Part shown: positions 63,689 to 64,000 of the stretch, in pieces
How the letters are laid out: each line of letters starts with the position of its first letter
How positions within the stretch are numbered: position 1 is the stretch's first letter
Assembly: GCF_029360705.1 (NCBI RefSeq)
Contig: NZ_JARKMX010000008.1
Coordinates: 620,001 to 684,000, forward strand
From: Paraflavitalea pollutisoli
GTDB lineage: Bacteria; Bacteroidota; Bacteroidia; Chitinophagales; Chitinophagaceae
Reading direction: 5' to 3'
DNA: 64,000 bases
Made by a program: the position numbers and the translations under genes
The notes under the pieces: model-generated
What the model saw: only the letters and a program-made list of their open reading frames with translations
Told to the model about the DNA's origin: nothing
Databases searched by the model: none

Positions 63689-64000
63689 ATGGTACCTAAA
63701 ACAATTTTGTTGGCGGAAGACGACGCAGACGATCGGGAAATGTTTGCCGACTTCCTGGCTTCCCGTGCGGATGTGGCCCTGGCCAGCCTCGCGGAGGATG
63801 GCGTTGACCTTTTGCATACGCTCAACAAAATATCGCATGCTGGTACACTGCCAGATTTTGTCATCCTCGATCAGAACATGCCCCGGCAAAATGGTTTGCA
63901 AACCCTGAAGGAGCTGAAAGAGCTGCCCGCTTATCAACATATTCCCGTCTTCATCTATTCTACCTATGCCGACAAGACCCTGGAAGCACAATGTATCCAG
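63689..64000 (+). CDS. receiver-domain response regulator (cut by window end)
   Basis: The first 104 codons encode a CheY-like receiver: acidic pair in LLAEDDADDREMF, phosphoacceptor Asp in VILDQNMPRQNG, and FIYSTYAD toward the end. The Lys and end of the domain lie beyond the window. It starts 6 nt after the PAS kinase gene and is its probable partner. It resembles the single-domain Rcp1-like regulators. Whether an output domain follows cannot be seen. Confidence 0.88.
   Translation, partial: MVPKTILLAEDDADDREMFADFLASRADVALASLAEDGVDLLHTLNKISHAGTLPDFVILDQNMPRQNGLQTLKELKELPAYQHIPVFIYSTYADKTLEAQCIQ

Noticed and set aside
1-64000. tRNA, rRNA, CRISPR and insertion sequences
   Set aside because: No T-loop/anticodon patterns, no repeat-spacer array, and no transposase-like ORF found by reading; a dedicated scan was not possible.

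Overview
The window looks like a chromosome segment of a Bacteroidota bacterium, most likely in or near the Chitinophagaceae. The signs are a SusC/SusD pair with a divergent hybrid two-component regulator, several LytS-type kinases, a GldM-like domain protein, many outer-membrane lipoproteins, and promoter -7 elements of the Bacteroidota form TAnnTTTG. No tRNA, rRNA, CRISPR array, insertion sequence or replication origin was seen.

Layout. 1-3.3 kb: a TPR sensor kinase and small membrane proteins on the minus strand. 3.4-10.5 kb: mostly single genes, namely a cyclase-family hydrolase, an astacin/matrixin-like metalloprotease, a PL10 pectate lyase, a covalent-FAD sugar/alditol oxidase and a serine beta-lactamase-like hydrolase. 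10.5-24.4 kb: a polysaccharide utilisation locus (susC, susD, two GH43 enzymes, one GH105, then a DUF4272 gene) facing a hybrid two-component regulator. The enzymes suggest pectin side chains (arabinan, rhamnogalacturonan), and the nearby PL10 lyase fits. 24.5-29.9 kb: an AraC regulator, a DUF4932 zinc-protease-like protein and a multi-PAS kinase.

30.0-37.0 kb: a carotenoid locus. A CarH/LitR-type cobalamin photoreceptor regulator is divergent from a tight run: fasciclin lipoprotein, LytS kinase, LytTR regulator, crtI, crtB, crtZ. Between them lies a set of about 11-bp repeats that resembles a CarH operator. The likely logic is light relief of CarH repression, raising carotenoid synthesis.

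37.3-47.3 kb: a patchy region of lipoprotein, DUF1206, DUF7336, SUKH and DUF2199 genes, two frameshifted genes, a truncated ORF and a structured repeat, followed by two tandem LytS kinases without a partner regulator. 48-58.1 kb: a GH123/DUF4091-like glycosidase, secreted proteins, a coupled three-gene unit (membrane protein, cytoplasmic-looking subtilisin with an SH3-like N-terminus, large secreted protein) and a LysM-NlpC/P60 hydrolase. 58.2-59.7 kb: a decaying locus with AraC and DsrE remnants around a flavin-binding protein gene.

60.0-64.0 kb (window end): a KaiC-KaiB-KaiB-PAS kinase-receiver operon with overlapping genes and no KaiA. With the CarH locus, this window carries two modules related to light or timing. 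These, and the membrane protein/subtilisin unit, are the most interesting parts.
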